Source: Alkalibacterium thalassium (lineage in GTDB: Bacteria > Bacillota > Bacilli > Lactobacillales > Carnobacteriaceae_A). From it: a DNA stretch of 64,000 bases. A program made the position numbers and the translations under genes. The notes beneath the pieces are model-generated. The model was not told the origin of the DNA, ran no database searches, and saw nothing but the letters and a program-made list of their open reading frames with translations. The stretch spans positions 93,007-157,006 of the forward strand of contig NZ_FNFK01000001.1 in NCBI RefSeq assembly GCF_900101165.1. Direction: 5' to 3'. Every line of letters starts with the position of its first letter. The first letter of the stretch is position 1. Shown here piece after piece: positions 63,715-64,000 of this stretch.

Positions 63715-64000
63715 AAGACACCTCTCTTTGGTAAAATGTAGTCACCACAACAACATTCAAAGGAGAGATGTCTTATGACTAATATTTTACCAGAAAAATC
63801 AGAAAATCACGAGGTTGAATCGACCGTTTCCCACTTTTTTAAAGAATTCAAAATTGGAACACTCTTGAACCGAGCGAATGTAAAAAAAACTCGCGGTGTT
63901 AGTCCTGTGGTACTCTTTCAGTTCTTGTTTACTCTAGTCTTCACCTCAAAATCTGGAAACCAGGCTATCCTTTCTTCAAAAGCACCTGAAGAAATTAGTG
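63715..64000 (+). mobile_element. Insertion sequence, left end, cut by the window edge
   Basis: It begins near AAGACACCTCTCTTTG and carries a transposase start. The segment at 63715-63730 is complementary, with a few mismatches, to 63758-63774, which contains the ribosome binding site. The right end is outside the window. Confidence 0.6.
63775..64000 (+). CDS. Transposase, probably IS4-like, 3' end outside the window
   Basis: 75 residues are visible from ATG 63775, with AAGGAGAG upstream. The N-terminus (MTNILPEKSENHEVESTVSH, NRANVKKTRGVSPVVLFQFLF split by intermediate residues) is like that of IS4-type DDE transposases of Bacillota. The catalytic residues lie outside. It follows the broken helicase gene by 80 bases and may have been involved in its loss. 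Confidence 0.65.
   Translation, partial: MTNILPEKSENHEVESTVSHFFKEFKIGTLLNRANVKKTRGVSPVVLFQFLFTLVFTSKSGNQAILSSKAPEEIS

Overview
The window looks like the chromosome of a low-GC Bacillota, most probably a clostridium. Start sites carry strong AGGAGG ribosome binding sites, the promoters are sigma-A-like, and the prophage combines tandem large serine recombinases, a P27-type small terminase and HK97-type head genes. No rRNA, tRNA or CRISPR array was seen.

Layout. (1) 1-2.9 kb, mostly + strand: the tail of a GIY-YIG-like gene, an unknown protein, a divergent XRE repressor pair and a small unknown gene. (2) About 2.9-41.0 kb: an almost entirely - strand siphovirus-type prophage, read from right to left. 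It has a sigma-like gene with a structured leader, a replication module (DUF2800, DUF2815, family A polymerase, Rha-type regulator, VapE-like primase-helicase, VRR-NUC, SNF2 helicase), an ArpU-like regulator, HNH and small terminase, MetK with a ParB-methyltransferase, large terminase, portal, protease, capsid, connectors, tail genes with a programmed -1 frameshift, a tape measure, tail tip genes including a glycosidase-like protein, holin and amidase, and two large serine recombinases. One + strand gene (RHH plus PUA/EVE-like domain) with its own promoter and terminator sits inside as a moron. The SNF2 helicase is broken by a 5-bp insertion at its Walker A motif.

(3) 41.2-53.9 kb, + strand: a defence operon built on a type I restriction-modification system with unusual parts. 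These are a degenerate methylase fused to a half specificity subunit, an ADP-ribosylglycohydrolase fused to HsdM, a second HsdM, HsdS, HsdR, a tiny zinc-ribbon peptide and an ImmA/IrrE-type metallopeptidase with a C-terminal XRE domain. The operon has a sigma-A promoter, a perfect 20-bp palindrome and further inverted repeats upstream. This is the best candidate for an undescribed system.

(4) 54-64 kb: a decaying accessory region. It holds a possibly truncated unknown gene, a ClbS/DfsB-like gene flanked by 31-bp-period repeats, an APH(3')-like kinase gene, a second type I R-M locus whose hsdM has lost its 5' part, a broken SF2 helicase gene and the start of an insertion sequence.

How the parts may work together: overlapping start and stop codons link ARH-HsdM, HsdM2 and HsdS, so a complex with two different M subunits is plausible, with HsdR as the nuclease and the metallopeptidase-XRE protein as regulator or effector. 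All functions are read from sequence motifs and remembered family features; no database search was run.
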